DNA from: Zoogloea sp041917255 | GTDB taxonomy: Bacteria > Pseudomonadota > Gammaproteobacteria > Burkholderiales > Rhodocyclaceae | Direction of reading: 5' to 3' | NCBI GenBank assembly: GCA_041917255.1 | Contig: JAYRYA010000007.1 | Location: 95,396 to 159,395 of the forward strand | Length of the DNA stretch: 64,000 nucleotides | In this document: one piece after another, positions 27,023 to 36,900 of the stretch | Layout of the letters: each line of letters opens with the position of its first letter | Position numbering within the stretch: the first letter of the stretch is position 1 | The notes under the pieces: generated by a model | Told to the model about the DNA's origin: nothing | What the model saw: the letters and a program-made list of their open reading frames with translations, nothing else | The model's database searches: none | Position numbers and translations under genes: made by a program

Positions 27023-29035
27023 ATGTTTACCAAGATCCTGATTGCAAACCGCGGTGAAATCGCCTGCCGCGTCATCAAGACCGCCCGCAAGATGGGCATC
27101 GCCACCGTCGCCGTGTACTCCGAGGCCGACAAGGACGCCCTGTTCGTCGAACTGGCCGACGAAGGCGTCTGCATCGGCCCCGCGGCCTCGAAAGAGTCCT
27201 ACCTGGTCGCCGACAAGATCATCGCCGCGTGCAAGCAGACCGGCGCTCAGGCGGTGCACCCCGGCTACGGCTTCCTGTCCGAGAACGCCGAGTTCTCCCG
27301 CCGTCTTGAAGAAGAAGGCATCAAGTTCATCGGCCCGAAGCACTACTCCATCGCCAAGATGGGCGACAAGATCGAGTCCAAGAAGCTCGCCATCGACGCC
27401 AAGGTCAACACCATCCCCGGCTACAACGACGCCATCGCCGGCCCGGCGGAAGCCGTCGAGATCGCCAAGAAGATCGGCTATCCGGTGATGATCAAGGCCT
27501 CCGCCGGCGGCGGCGGCAAGGGTCTGCGCGTGGCCTACAACGACGCGGAAGCCTTCGAAGGCTTCTCCTCCTGCGTCAATGAAGCCCGCAACTCCTTCGG
27601 TGACGACCGCGTCTTCATCGAGAAGTACGTGCTCGAGCCGCGCCACATCGAAATCCAGGTGCTGGGCGACTCCCACGGCAACTACGTGTACCTCAACGAG
27701 CGCGACTGCTCCATCCAGCGCCGTCACCAGAAGGTCATCGAAGAAGCGCCGTCCCCCTTCGTCGACGCCGAGATGCGCAAGGCGATGGGCGAACAGGCCG
27801 TGGCCCTGGCCCGCGCGGTCAACTACGAATCCGCGGGTACCGTCGAATTCGTGGTGTCCGGCGCCACCAAGGAGTTCTACTTCCTCGAGATGAACACCCG
27901 TCTCCAGGTGGAACACCCGGTCACCGAACTCATCACCGGCCTCGACCTCGTCGAGCAGATGATCCGCGTCGCCTACGGCGAAAAGCTGCCCCTCACCCAG
28001 GCCGACGTGAAGATCAACGGCTGGTCGATGGAATGCCGGATCAACGCCGAAGACCCGTTCCGCGGCTTCCTGCCCTCCACCGGCCGTCTGGTGAAGTTCC
28101 TGCCGCCCAAGGAGACCACCGACGACAAGGGCACCACCCGCGTCGATACCGGTGTGTACGACGGTGGCGAGATCTCGATGTTCTACGACTCGATGATCGC
28201 CAAGCTCATCGTGCACGCGCCGACCCGCGCCCAGGCCATCGACCGCATGCGCGATGCCCTGAACGGCTTCGTGATCCGCGGCATCTCGTCGAACATTCCG
28301 TTCCAGGCTGCGCTGATGCAGCACGAGGTCTTCCACTCCGGCATCTTCGACACCGGCTTCATCCCCAAGTACTACCCGACGGGCTTCGATGCCTCGATGG
28401 TGCCTCACGATGATCCGGCGCTGCTGGTTTCGGTGGCCGCCTACGTCTACCGCGCCTTCACCGACCGCTCCGCGTCCATCTCCGGTCAGCTGCAGGGGCA
28501 CGAGCGTCTCGTGGGCGACAACTGGATGGTCGTGCGCCTCAACAAGGATGGCAACGAGCACCACCCGGTGGTGGCCCGTCCGGTCGAGGGTGGCTACCAC
28601 GTCGAGTACGCCGGCAAGAGCTACGAGATCAAGTCCAACTGGAAGCTGGGCGAGTCCCTCTTCAACGGCACCGTCAATGGCGAGCCCTTCACCCTCCAGG
28701 TGGAGCGCCACAAGACCAAGTACAGCCTGTTCCACTGGGGCACCCGCGCCGACTTCATGGTCATGAGCGCCCGCGCCGCCGAACTGCTGGCCCTGATGCC
28801 CGAGAAGCTGCCGCCCGATCTGTCCAAGTTCCTGCTGTCGCCCATGCCGGGCCTGTTGCGCGAAGTCTCCGTCAAGGTTGGCCAGGAAGTGAAGGCCGGC
28901 GAGAAGCTCGCGATCATCGAAGCCATGAAGATGGAAAACATCCTCAAGGCCGAGCAGGACTGCAAGGTCAAGAAGATCACCGCCAGCGCCGGCAGCAGCC
29001 TGACGGTGGACGAAGTCATCATCGAGTTCGAGTAA
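27023..29035 (+). CDS. pccA: Propionyl-CoA carboxylase alpha subunit (biotin carboxylase + biotin carrier)
   Basis: 670 residues. Biotin carboxylase covers about 1-450: FTKILIANRGEIACRVI, the ATP-grasp loop IKASAGGGGKGLRV, NTRLQVEHPVTE. A linker/BT domain follows, and the C-terminal biotinyl domain has the carrier Lys636 in EAMKMEN. It carboxylates biotin with bicarbonate and ATP for PccB. The ATG at 27023 gives the standard family N-terminus; sequence upstream in this frame is a shadow of pccB. It is the last gene before a strong terminator. Confidence 0.97.
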   Translation: MFTKILIANRGEIACRVIKTARKMGIATVAVYSEADKDALFVELADEGVCIGPAASKESYLVADKIIAACKQTGAQAVHPGYGFLSENAEFSRRLEEEGIKFIGPKHYSIAKMGDKIESKKLAIDAKVNTIPGYNDAIAGPAEAVEIAKKIGYPVMIKASAGGGGKGLRVAYNDAEAFEGFSSCVNEARNSFGDDRVFIEKYVLEPRHIEIQVLGDSHGNYVYLNERDCSIQRRHQKVIEEAPSPFVDAEMRKAMGEQAVALARAVNYESAGTVEFVVSGATKEFYFLEMNTRLQVEHPVTELITGLDLVEQMIRVAYGEKLPLTQADVKINGWSMECRINAEDPFRGFLPSTGRLVKFLPPKETTDDKGTTRVDTGVYDGGEISMFYDSMIAKLIVHAPTRAQAIDRMRDALNGFVIRGISSNIPFQAALMQHEVFHSGIFDTGFIPKYYPTGFDASMVPHDDPALLVSVAAYVYRAFTDRSASISGQLQGHERLVGDNWMVVRLNKDGNEHHPVVARPVEGGYHVEYAGKSYEIKSNWKLGESLFNGTVNGEPFTLQVERHKTKYSLFHWGTRADFMVMSARAAELLALMPEKLPPDLSKFLLSPMPGLLREVSVKVGQEVKAGEKLAIIEAMKMENILKAEQDCKVKKITASAGSSLTVDEVIIEFE

Positions 29036-29142
29036 TTCATTCGCCGCCTCGTCGGGCCGCTCCAGCCCGGCGAAGCGAGAAAACGCTTTCGTTCGATGGG
29101 GAGGGAGACTCGTTCTTCGGGGCGGGTTCCTGTCGAGGGATC

Positions 29143-29173
29143 GGGGTCGTCCTAGGACGGCCCCTTTTTTTTT
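29143..29173 (+). terminator. Rho-independent terminator of the mcm-meaB-pccBA operon
   Basis: GGGGTCGTCC and GGACGGCCCC form a tight stem followed by nine T residues. Confidence 0.95.
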
Positions 29174-29345
29174 GTCTGCGCCGCCCGTTGGGGGCAGCCC
29201 AGGCAGGCCGTCATTCATCAATCCCCTGCCAAAGCTGAACTTTTTTGTATCGGATGCCGATTTAACTGACAGTGCCGTTCAACACTTAACGGTGTTCGCG
29301 CGTTGGATACCCGAGAATCATCTCAAACATCCGGAGCCTGTTGCC

Positions 29346-30092
29346 GTGCCACCGCTGCTCATCGTCAAGCTGGGCGATTACACCCCGGTCCTCGCCAATC
29401 GCGAGGGCGACTTCGAAAGCTGGATTTCGTCCGGGCTGGGCGACGTGCCGGTGCGGGTGGTCGACCCACGCAAGGGCGAGGCCCTGCCGGCGGCGGGCGA
29501 GGTGGCGGCCGCGGTGCTCACCGGCTCGCCGGCCATGGTCACCGACCGCGAGGCCTGGAGCGAGGCCACCGCCCGCTGGCTCGCCGGCCGCGTGGCCGAG
29601 GGCCTGCCGGTGCTGGGCATCTGCTACGGCCATCAACTGCTGGCCCACGCCCTGGGCGGCGAGGCCGACTGGCACCCCCAGGGTATGGAGATCGGCACCG
29701 TCAGCGTGCGCAAGTCCGACGCCGCGCGGCACGACCCGCTGTTTGCCGATCTGCCCGAGATCTTTCCGGCCCACGTGGTGCACAGCCAGACCGCCCGCCG
29801 CCTGCCGCCGGGCGCCCAGTGCCTCGCCTCCAGCGACTTCGAGCCCCACCACGCCTTTCGTTTTGGCGAGGCGGCCTGGGGCGTGCAGTTCCATCCCGAG
29901 TTCGACACCGTCGCGATGAAGTGCTACATCGCCCAGCTCTCGAGCTGCCTGCGCCAGGGCGGCGCCAATCCGGACGCCCTGACCGCAGCGGTCACCGAAA
30001 CCCACGCCGCCACCAGCCTGCTCCGCCGCTTTGCCGATTTCGTGATGGAGCGGGCCAGCGGGCCCGGCAGCGAGCCCCTGCCTCAGCCGTAA
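29346..30092 (+). CDS. Class I glutamine amidotransferase (GMP synthase-like)
   Basis: 248 residues, a stand-alone class I GATase. The nucleophile Cys93 sits in GICYGHQLLAHALGG and the His-Glu of the triad are His183 and Glu185 (VQFHPEF). Such proteins hydrolyse glutamine or gamma-glutamyl compounds to donate ammonia; the acceptor partner is not evident. The GTG at 29346 is chosen because GGAG lies nine bases upstream and the residues that follow begin strand one of the fold. Its last 10 bp overlap the convergent Hsp70-like gene. Confidence 0.88.
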   Translation: MPPLLIVKLGDYTPVLANREGDFESWISSGLGDVPVRVVDPRKGEALPAAGEVAAAVLTGSPAMVTDREAWSEATARWLAGRVAEGLPVLGICYGHQLLAHALGGEADWHPQGMEIGTVSVRKSDAARHDPLFADLPEIFPAHVVHSQTARRLPPGAQCLASSDFEPHHAFRFGEAAWGVQFHPEFDTVAMKCYIAQLSSCLRQGGANPDALTAAVTETHAATSLLRRFADFVMERASGPGSEPLPQP

Positions 30093-31345
30093 CGTCGGGC
30101 CGCCTCCACCGCGAGGCCGGCGCCGATGCTGCCAAACAGATCGCCCTCCACGCTGCGCGCCGTCGGCAGCTCGGCCGCGATGCGCGCCCGCAGCTGCGGC
30201 ACGCCGCTCGCCCCACCGGTGAAATACAGCGTATCCACCCGATCCCGCGCCACCCCGGCCTGATCCAGCAGCTCGGCCACCGTGGCCGCCACCCGATCCA
30301 CCAGCGTGCGCGTGGCGGCCGAGAAAGCCTCGGCGGTGATGTCATGGACGAGGCCCGCCTCCAGCCTGTCCAGGTGCAGCCGGGTGATGCTGGCCGTGGA
30401 CAGGTCGATCTTTGCCTGTTCCACCTGCAGCGCCAGCCAGTGGCCTTCGCGCTGGCCGATCAGCCGGGCCAGGCGGTCCAGCTCGCGGCGGGCGGCGGCG
30501 TCCCGGTAGATGTGCTGGAAATCGGCAAAAGCCTGGCGGGTGTAGGCAAAGTTGATGGTGTGCCAGGTGGCCAGCTGGAAGAACAGCCCGGACGGCACCT
30601 CGGCGCCGCTCTTCATCAGGCCCCGGTAGCCCAGAAGCGGCATCACGCAGTCCAGCGACAGTGCCCGGTCGAAATCCGTGCCGCCCACGTGCAGGCCGGC
30701 GTTGCCCAGCAGGTCGTCCTTGCGATCCCCATGGCGGGCCCGCTCGGGCGACAGGCGCACCAGCGAGAAGTCCGCCGTGCCACCGCCGATGTCGGCGATC
30801 AGCACCAGCTCTTCCCGGTCCAGCCCTGCCTCGTAATGCCGCGCGGCGCCGATGGGCTCGAACTGGAAGCTCACCTCCTTGAAACCCACCTGTCGGGCGA
30901 TGGCGGCCAGCGTATCCTCGGCGCGCTGGTCGGCGCTCGGGTCGCCATCCACAAAGAACACCGGCCGGCCGAACACCGCCTGCTCGAAACCACGGCCCGC
31001 CTGCGCCTCGGCCCGGCGCTTGAGCTCGCCAATGAAGCTCGCCAGCAGATCCTTGAAGGGCAGGGCGCGGCCACCCACCTCGGTGCTGCCCTCCATCAGC
31101 TTGCTGCCCAGGAGGCTCTTCAGCGCCCGCATCAAGCGGCCCTCGTAGCCTTCCAGGTACTCGGCCAGCGCATCGCGACCGAAGTGGGTGGATTCCTCGT
31201 CGGCATTGAAGAACACCGCCGACGGCAGCGTGGGCTTGCCGTCCTCGAGGATCAGCAGCGTCTCGGCCCCGGGCCGCAGCCAGCCCACGGTGGAGTTGGA
31301 GGTTCCGAAGTCGATTCCGCAGGCGCGGGCGGGAGCGGCATTCAT
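30083..31345 (-). CDS. yegD: Hsp70-family protein, YegD-like
   Basis: 420 residues, only the nucleotide-binding domain of Hsp70 with no substrate-binding or lid domain. Phosphate-binding motifs are visible: CGIDFGTSNSTVGW at residues 9-22, IADIGGGTADFS around 212-223, and TGGASGVPQLR near 378. The order and length fit the YegD group of atypical chaperones, whose clients are not known. The ATG at 31345 lies just after a TGA-interrupted repeat reading frame on the same strand. Confidence 0.88.
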   Translation of the reverse strand: MNAAPARACGIDFGTSNSTVGWLRPGAETLLILEDGKPTLPSAVFFNADEESTHFGRDALAEYLEGYEGRLMRALKSLLGSKLMEGSTEVGGRALPFKDLLASFIGELKRRAEAQAGRGFEQAVFGRPVFFVDGDPSADQRAEDTLAAIARQVGFKEVSFQFEPIGAARHYEAGLDREELVLIADIGGGTADFSLVRLSPERARHGDRKDDLLGNAGLHVGGTDFDRALSLDCVMPLLGYRGLMKSGAEVPSGLFFQLATWHTINFAYTRQAFADFQHIYRDAAARRELDRLARLIGQREGHWLALQVEQAKIDLSTASITRLHLDRLEAGLVHDITAEAFSAATRTLVDRVAATVAELLDQAGVARDRVDTLYFTGGASGVPQLRARIAAELPTARSVEGDLFGSIGAGLAVEAARRYG

Positions 31346-31376
31346 GGGCAGCCGTGGGCAAAGGGGGCGCCGAATG

Positions 31377-31934
31377 TTACGCCGCTTGGGGGTGGCGAGG
31401 AAGAGGGGCGCCGGCCTGCCGCAGACACTCGGCGACCCGGGCGATGCTGCCGACCTCGTCCGGACGCTCGAAGGCCTTTCGGGCAGCTTCCCCTCAAACA
31501 CAAAATTCCTGACACTCCCGCTCCTGCAATCATTCCACGACGTCGTGCACCCGCTGCAGGACGTCCTGCGGCAGTTGCCGGACGTCCTGCAATCGCGGCC
31601 GGACGTCCAGCAGTGACGGCCGGACATCCGGCGATCATTCAAGGACATCCGGCTGTGTTTGCTGGACGTCCGGCAACCGCAGCCGGATGTCTGGCAGCCG
31701 TTGCCTGATGTCCGTCGATGACTGCCGGACGTCCGGCAGCCATCGCAGGATGTCCTGCAGCAGGTGCACGACGTCGTGCAGCGATTGCCGCACAGCGGCC
31801 AGAGCTTGGCCGACGTGGCGGAGCCAGCGCAGTCCGTCGTCCGTGGCTTGGCGGGCGAGGTGACGCGGCGTCGCGCCAAGCTGGCGCATCTCGGCCGCCC
31901 CACGCTGCTCCGCCCCTGTTAATCTGCCCGTCAC
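31377..31934 (-). pseudogene. Heptad-repeat reading frame interrupted by three TGA codons
   Basis: One minus-strand frame from GTG 31934 to TAA 31377 (about 185 codons) reads as protein but contains in-frame TGA at 31635, 31530 and 31494. It starts MTGRLTGAEQRGAAEMRQL, runs through amphipathic heptads such as LPDVRQS and LPDIRLR encoded by the 21-bp array, and after the last TGA resumes as ARKAFERPDEVGSIARV. An uninterrupted 99-residue protein (31635-31934) could be made. Either a decaying gene or chance coding in a palindromic array; low certainty. Confidence 0.3.
31531..31782. repeat. Array of twelve palindromic 21-bp units
   Basis: Twelve GA[CT][GA]TC cores occur at exactly 21-bp spacing from 31539 to 31775 with no indel, and a degenerate unit keeps the register at 31812. 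Each core is the centre of a dyad; the best is CTGCCGGACGTCCGGCAG at 31722-31739. The arms vary between units but change together (CAC/GTG, CAG/CTG, CCG/CGG), so symmetry is conserved rather than sequence. A 21-bp step is two helical turns, placing all dyads on one DNA face. Confidence 0.9.
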
Positions 31935-31963
31935 AAAACCATAACAGCGTTGGGAGACTCGCC

Positions 31964-33619
31964 ATGCCGGTCAAACTCGTCGACCGTACGCCGGACGCGT
32001 ACGCTTATCCGCTGCTGATCAAGCAGCTTCTGCACACACCGCTGGCCACTGCGCCGGATCAGGAGATCACCTACATGGGCGGGCGGCGGCACAGTTACCG
32101 CACGCTGCGCGAGCGCATCGGCCGGCTGGCCAGTGCGCTCGCCGGGCTGGGGGTGGATGCCGGCCACACCGTGGCGATGATGGACTGGGACAGCCATCGC
32201 TATCTGGAATGCTTCTTTGCCGTGCCGATGATGGGGGCGATCCTGCAGACGGTGAATGTGCGCCTCACGCCGGAGCAGATCCTCTACACCCTCAACCACG
32301 CCCAGGCGGATGTGGTGCTGGTGAATGCGGAGTTCTTTCCGATCATCGCCGCCATTGCGCCGCGACTCACCACGGTGCGGCGTTTCGTGCTGATCGAGGA
32401 TGCGCCTTCCGATACGCCGCCGCCGGTGGATTTTGCGGGGGAATACGAGGCGCTGCTGGCCAACGCGTCGCCCGATCACGACTTTCCGGATTTCGACGAG
32501 AACGCCAAGGCGACCACCTTTTACACCACCGGCACCACCGGGCTGCCCAAGGGGGTGTATTTCAGCCACCGGCAGCTGGTGCTGCACACGCTGTCGGTGG
32601 CGGCGGCGCTGGGCGGGGCGCCGCGCCAGGGCCGGCTGCACCGGGACGATGTGTACATGCCCATCACGCCGATGTTCCACGTGCACGCCTGGGGCCTGCC
32701 CTACGTGGCGACGATGCTGGGGCTCAAGCAGGTCTATCCGGGCCGCTACGTGCCTGAGACGCTGCTCAAGCTGGTGCGCGACGAGGGCGTGACCTTCTCC
32801 CACTGCGTGCCCACCATCCTGCACATGCTGCTGGTGCATCCGCTCTCCAAGGTGATCGACCTCTCCCGCTGGAAGCTCATCATCGGTGGCTCGGCCATGT
32901 CGCAAGCCCAGGCCAAGGCGGCCCAGGAGCGCGGCATCGACGCCTTTACCGGATACGGCATGTCGGAGACCTGTCCCATCCTCACCGTGGCCTTGCTGCC
33001 CGAGGCGGCGCTGGACGGCGGCCCGGCGGATCAGGCGCCCCTGCGCAGCCGCACCGGCCTGCCCCTGCCACTGGTGGACATTCGCGTGCAGGGGCCGGAC
33101 GGCGCCGACCTGCCCCGGGACGGGCGCAGCGTAGGCGAGGTGGTGGCCCGCGCGCCGTGGCTCACCCAGGGGTATCTGCACGACGCCGATGCCTCGGCCA
33201 CCCTGTGGCAGGGCGGCGTGCTGCACACCGGCGACATCGGCCACCTCTCGCCGGATGGCTGGCTCCAGGTGACGGACCGGATCAAGGACGTCATCAAGAC
33301 CGGCGGCGAGTGGACCTCGTCCCTGCAGATCGAGGACGTGGTGGCCCAGCACCCGGCGGTGGCCGACGTGGCGGTGATCGGCGTGCCCGACGCCAAGTGG
33401 GGCGAACGCCCGCTGGCCAAGGTCATGCTCAAGCCCGAGCACGCCGGCACGGTCACGCCCCACGAGATCCGCAACTTTGCCGCCAGGCTCATCGAATCGA
33501 CCGGCGTCAGCCGCTACGGCGTCCTGCTGCAGGTGGAGTTTGTCGAGGTGCTGGCCCGCACCAGCGTGGGCAAGCTCAACAAGCGGGCAATGCGCGAGGG
33601 GCAAGAGCACACACCCTGA
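31964..33619 (+). CDS. AMP-binding acyl-CoA synthetase
   Basis: 551 residues, ANL superfamily. The ATP/AMP loop FYTTGTTGLPKGV is near residue 187, GYGMSETCP near 328, and the hinge and CoA-stage motif HTGDIGHLSPDGW with DRIKDVIKTGGEW near 425-450; the C-terminal SVGKLNKR holds the catalytic lysine. It activates a fatty or aromatic acid to its CoA thioester; similarity in layout is to medium/long-chain enzymes. The ATG at 31964 follows GGGAGA. It lies downstream of the palindromic array. Confidence 0.9.
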   Translation: MPVKLVDRTPDAYAYPLLIKQLLHTPLATAPDQEITYMGGRRHSYRTLRERIGRLASALAGLGVDAGHTVAMMDWDSHRYLECFFAVPMMGAILQTVNVRLTPEQILYTLNHAQADVVLVNAEFFPIIAAIAPRLTTVRRFVLIEDAPSDTPPPVDFAGEYEALLANASPDHDFPDFDENAKATTFYTTGTTGLPKGVYFSHRQLVLHTLSVAAALGGAPRQGRLHRDDVYMPITPMFHVHAWGLPYVATMLGLKQVYPGRYVPETLLKLVRDEGVTFSHCVPTILHMLLVHPLSKVIDLSRWKLIIGGSAMSQAQAKAAQERGIDAFTGYGMSETCPILTVALLPEAALDGGPADQAPLRSRTGLPLPLVDIRVQGPDGADLPRDGRSVGEVVARAPWLTQGYLHDADASATLWQGGVLHTGDIGHLSPDGWLQVTDRIKDVIKTGGEWTSSLQIEDVVAQHPAVADVAVIGVPDAKWGERPLAKVMLKPEHAGTVTPHEIRNFAARLIESTGVSRYGVLLQVEFVEVLARTSVGKLNKRAMREGQEHTP

Positions 33620-33681
33620 AGGGGCATTCCGCCTGCCGTGACGACGACGGGCGATGTCAAAGCAGCATGAAATTCGGGTTT

Positions 33682-33722
33682 TGCACCACAAAAGGGCGTC
33701 AACTCAGCACTATTGTGGTGCA
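33682..33722. promoter_or_regulatory. NtrC-like binding sites in a 10-bp inverted repeat
   Basis: TGCACCACAA (33682-33691) and TTGTGGTGCA (33713-33722) are exact inverted copies. The right part AGCACTATTGTGGTGCA matches the NtrC site TGCACC-N5-GGTGCA in four of six left-half and all six right-half bases; the left part supplies a perfect TGCACC half-site. It lies about 160-200 bp upstream of the sigma-54 promoter match. Confidence 0.5.
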
Positions 33723-33880
33723 TCCAGGCGCCCGCACCGCTTCCGCCGCAACACTCGCAGGGCCCGCGCGCACGCCATTCAGGCATCCGCGCGCCCTGAA
33801 AGCCCCTCAAGCGGCCTAAGTCGCCCGTGCAGAGGCCTTGCGAGCGCCATCGCGCGGCAATGTCCGTGGGGTAAACAGGC

Positions 33881-33896
33881 TGGCTTGAAGCTTGCT
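33881..33896 (+). promoter_or_regulatory. Sigma-54 (RpoN) promoter, -24/-12
   Basis: TGGCTTGAAGCTTGCT keeps the invariant GG and GC dinucleotides with exactly 10 bp between them and fits TGGCAC-N5-TTGC[AT] well. Transcription would begin near 33907, leaving a leader of about 40 nt before the GTG at 33946. Confidence 0.65.
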
Positions 33897-33945
33897 ACTA
33901 TCCAACACCAGTCCGAACCATGCAGCCACACGAACGGAGTCTCCC

Positions 33946-36900
33946 GTGACCATCCATGTTGCCCTCAATCACCTGACTTCCTACAAGTACGACCGCCCGA
34001 TCAACGTCGGCCCGCAGGTCGTCCGTCTTCGCCCGGCGCCTCACAGCCGCACCCGAATCCTCTCTTACTCGCTGCGCGTACTGCCCAAGCCGCACTTCAT
34101 CAACTGGCAACAGGATCCGCAATCCAACTACCTTGCGCGCCTGGTCTTCCCTGAAAAGGTGACCGAGTTCAGCGTCGAGGTCGACCTGGTGGCCGAGATG
34201 TCGGTCATCAACCCCTTCGACTTCTTCCTGGAGCCCGAGGCCGAGAACTTCCCTTTCGCCTACGACAAGACCCTTGCCCACGAGCTGGCGCCCTTCCTGC
34301 TGAAGGAAGAGGCCACCCCCGCGTTCGCCGAATACCTCGCCACCATCCCCCGCGAGACGATGCGCAGCGTGGATTTTCTGGTGAAGGTGAACGCCGATCT
34401 GCAGCACCACATCGGCTACGTGATCCGGATGGAGCCGGGCGTGCAGACGCCCGAGGAAACCCTCACCAAGCGCACCGGCTCGTGCCGGGATTCCGCCTGG
34501 CTGCTGGTGCAGCTGCTGCGCCACATGGGCCTGGCCGCGCGCTTCGTGTCCGGCTACCTGATCCAGCTGAAGGCCGACGTGAAGGCCCTGGATGGCCCCT
34601 CCGGCACCGAAGTGGACTTCACCGACCTGCACGCCTGGACCGAGGTCTACCTGCCCGGCGCCGGCTGGGTCGGCCTCGACCCGACCTCCGGCCTGTTTGC
34701 CGGTGAAGGCCACATTCCCCTGGCCGCCTCGCCCGACCCGTCGTCCGCCGCGCCGATCTCCGGCCTCATCGACGAGTGCGAGTGCGAGTTCGAACACCGC
34801 ATGGCGGTCACCCGCGTGAAGGAAGCGCCGCGGGTCACCAAGCCGTACACCGAAGAGCAGTGGGCCGAGATCGAAGCCCTGGGCCACCTCATCGACGTGG
34901 ACCTGGAAGCCAACGACATGCGCCTCACCATGGGCGGCGAGCCGACCTTCGTGTCCATCGACGATCCGGACGGCGCCGAGTGGAACACCGAGGCCATGGG
35001 GCCCAACAAGCGCATCCGCGCCGAAGACCTGTACCACCGCCTGCGCGACAAGTACGCCCCCCAGGGCCTGGCCCACTTCGGGCAGGGCAAGTGGTATCCC
35101 GGCGAGCAGCTGCCCCGCTGGTCGCTCACCTGCTTCTGGCGCAAGGACGGCGAACCGATCTGGACGCGCTCCGATCTCATCGGCGATTCGGCCACGCCGG
35201 GTGACATCAAGGTGGACAAGGGCCACACCTTCCTCGCCGGTGTGGCCTCGCGCCTCGAGGTGGACCAGCGCCGGGTCTTCCCGGCCTATGAGGACGCCTT
35301 TTACTACCTGTGGCGCGAGCGTCGCCTGCCGGGCAACGTCGATCCGTTCGACGCCCGCCTGGACGACCCGCTCGAGCGTGACCGCATCCGCCGCGTGTAC
35401 GAGCACGGTCTGCCCAACCCGGTGGGCTACGTGCTGCCCATCTCCATCAACAGCTACACCGGCGCGTGGCAGACCGGGCCGTGGTTCCTGCGCGACGAGC
35501 GCTGCTACCTGATTCCGGGCGATTCGCCGGTGGGCTATCGCCTGCCGCTGGATTCCCAGCCGTGGGCCGCGAAGGGCGACTACCCCTACGTCAACCCGGT
35601 CGACAGCAACCAGACCTTCCCGCCGCTGCCTTCCCACTCGGCGATCCGTCGCCAGCTGCCCGGCGGCCAGACCGCCGTGCTCAACGCCCTCACCGACGAC
35701 GAAGCCGGCTTTGGCACCTCGGCCGCGGCCCGCGCTGCCGAAGCCCTCAAGGCGGCCCGCGCCGCCGAGAAGCTGAGCCCCACCGACCGCCAGCCCCAGC
35801 CCTTCCAGTCGGCCGACTGGATCGTGCGCACCGCCATGTGCGCCGAGCCGCGCAACGGCACGATGCACATCTTCATGCCGCCCCTGTCCAGCCTCGAGAA
35901 GTACCTGGAGCTGGTCGCCGCCATCGAGGCCACCGCGGCCGACATGTCGATGCCGGTGGTGCTGGAAGGTTACGAGCCGCCGCAAGACCCGCGCCTCACC
36001 CACTTCCGCATCACCCCCGACCCCGGCGTGATCGAGGTGAACATCCACCCGGCCAGCAACTGGGAAGAGCTGGTGGACCGCACCACCCACCTCTACGAAG
36101 CGGCCCACTACTCGCGCCTCACCACCGAGAAGTTCATGGTGGACGGCCGCCACACCGGCACCGGCGGTGGCAACCACTTCGTGCTGGGCGGCGCCACGCC
36201 GTCGGATTCGCCCTTCCTGCGCCGGCCGGACGTGCTGCGCAGCCTGATCTCCTACTGGCACAACCACCCGAGCCTGTCCTACCTGTTCTCCGGCCTGTTC
36301 ATCGGCCCGACCAGCCAGGCCCCGCGGATCGACGAAGCCCGCAACGACTCGGTGTATGAAATCGAGACGGCCTTCCGCCAGTTCCCCAAGATGGGCGAGA
36401 ACGTGCCGCCCTGGCTGATCGACCGGCTGCTGCGCAACCTGCTGATCGACGTGACCGGCAACACCCACCGCTCCGAGTTCTGCATCGACAAGCTCTACTC
36501 GCCCGACGGCCCCACCGGGCGGCTCGGTCTCGTCGAGATGCGCGCCTTCGAAATGCCGCCCCACGCGCGCATGTCCCTGGCCCAGCAGCTCCTGCTGCGC
36601 GGCCTCCTGGCACGCTTCTGGGAAACCCCCTACGCGCCGGAACGCCTGGTGCGCTGGGGCACCGAGCTGCACGACCGCTTCCTGCTGCCGCACTTCGTGG
36701 ATCAGGATTTCGGCGATGTCATCGAAGACATGCAGGCCCACGGCCTCGGCTTCAAGAAGGACTGGTTTGCCCCGCACCTGGAGTTCCGCTTCCCGAAGAT
36801 CGGCGATTTTGCAGTGCGCGGCATCGAGGTGGAGCTGCGCAACGCCCTCGAACCCTGGCACGTGATGGGTGAGGAGGGCGCCATCGGCGGCACGGTGCGC

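Larger units (their letters stand above)
31346..31963. other. 618-bp gap holding a palindromic repeat array
   Basis: No intact gene could be supported. The right part carries the 21-bp repeat array and an interrupted minus-strand frame, both listed separately. The last 30 bp provide the ribosome-binding site (GGGAGA at 31952) of the acyl-CoA synthetase gene; its promoter must lie within or just beside the array. Confidence 0.7.
33620..33945 (+). promoter_or_regulatory. 326-bp regulatory gap before the transglutaminase/ATP-grasp cluster
   Basis: No gene is seen. It contains a 10-bp inverted repeat with NtrC-like half-sites (33682-33722) and a sigma-54 promoter match (33881-33896), annotated separately. 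The inverted repeat could also fold as the 3' hairpin of the acyl-CoA synthetase transcript, though no T-run follows. Confidence 0.6.

Noticed and set aside
31188..31616. Plus-strand 142-codon frame running into the palindromic array
   Set aside because: Most of it is antisense to the Hsp70-like gene; the heptads at its end arise from the palindromic repeats, which read similarly on both strands.
31531..31782. CRISPR array
   Set aside because: Units are contiguous 21-bp palindromes with no unique spacers and no cas genes nearby.
33682..33722. Rho-independent terminator of the acyl-CoA synthetase gene
   Set aside because: The inverted repeat has a 21-nt loop and no T-run, and its sequence fits NtrC sites better; a minor role in transcript ending is not excluded.
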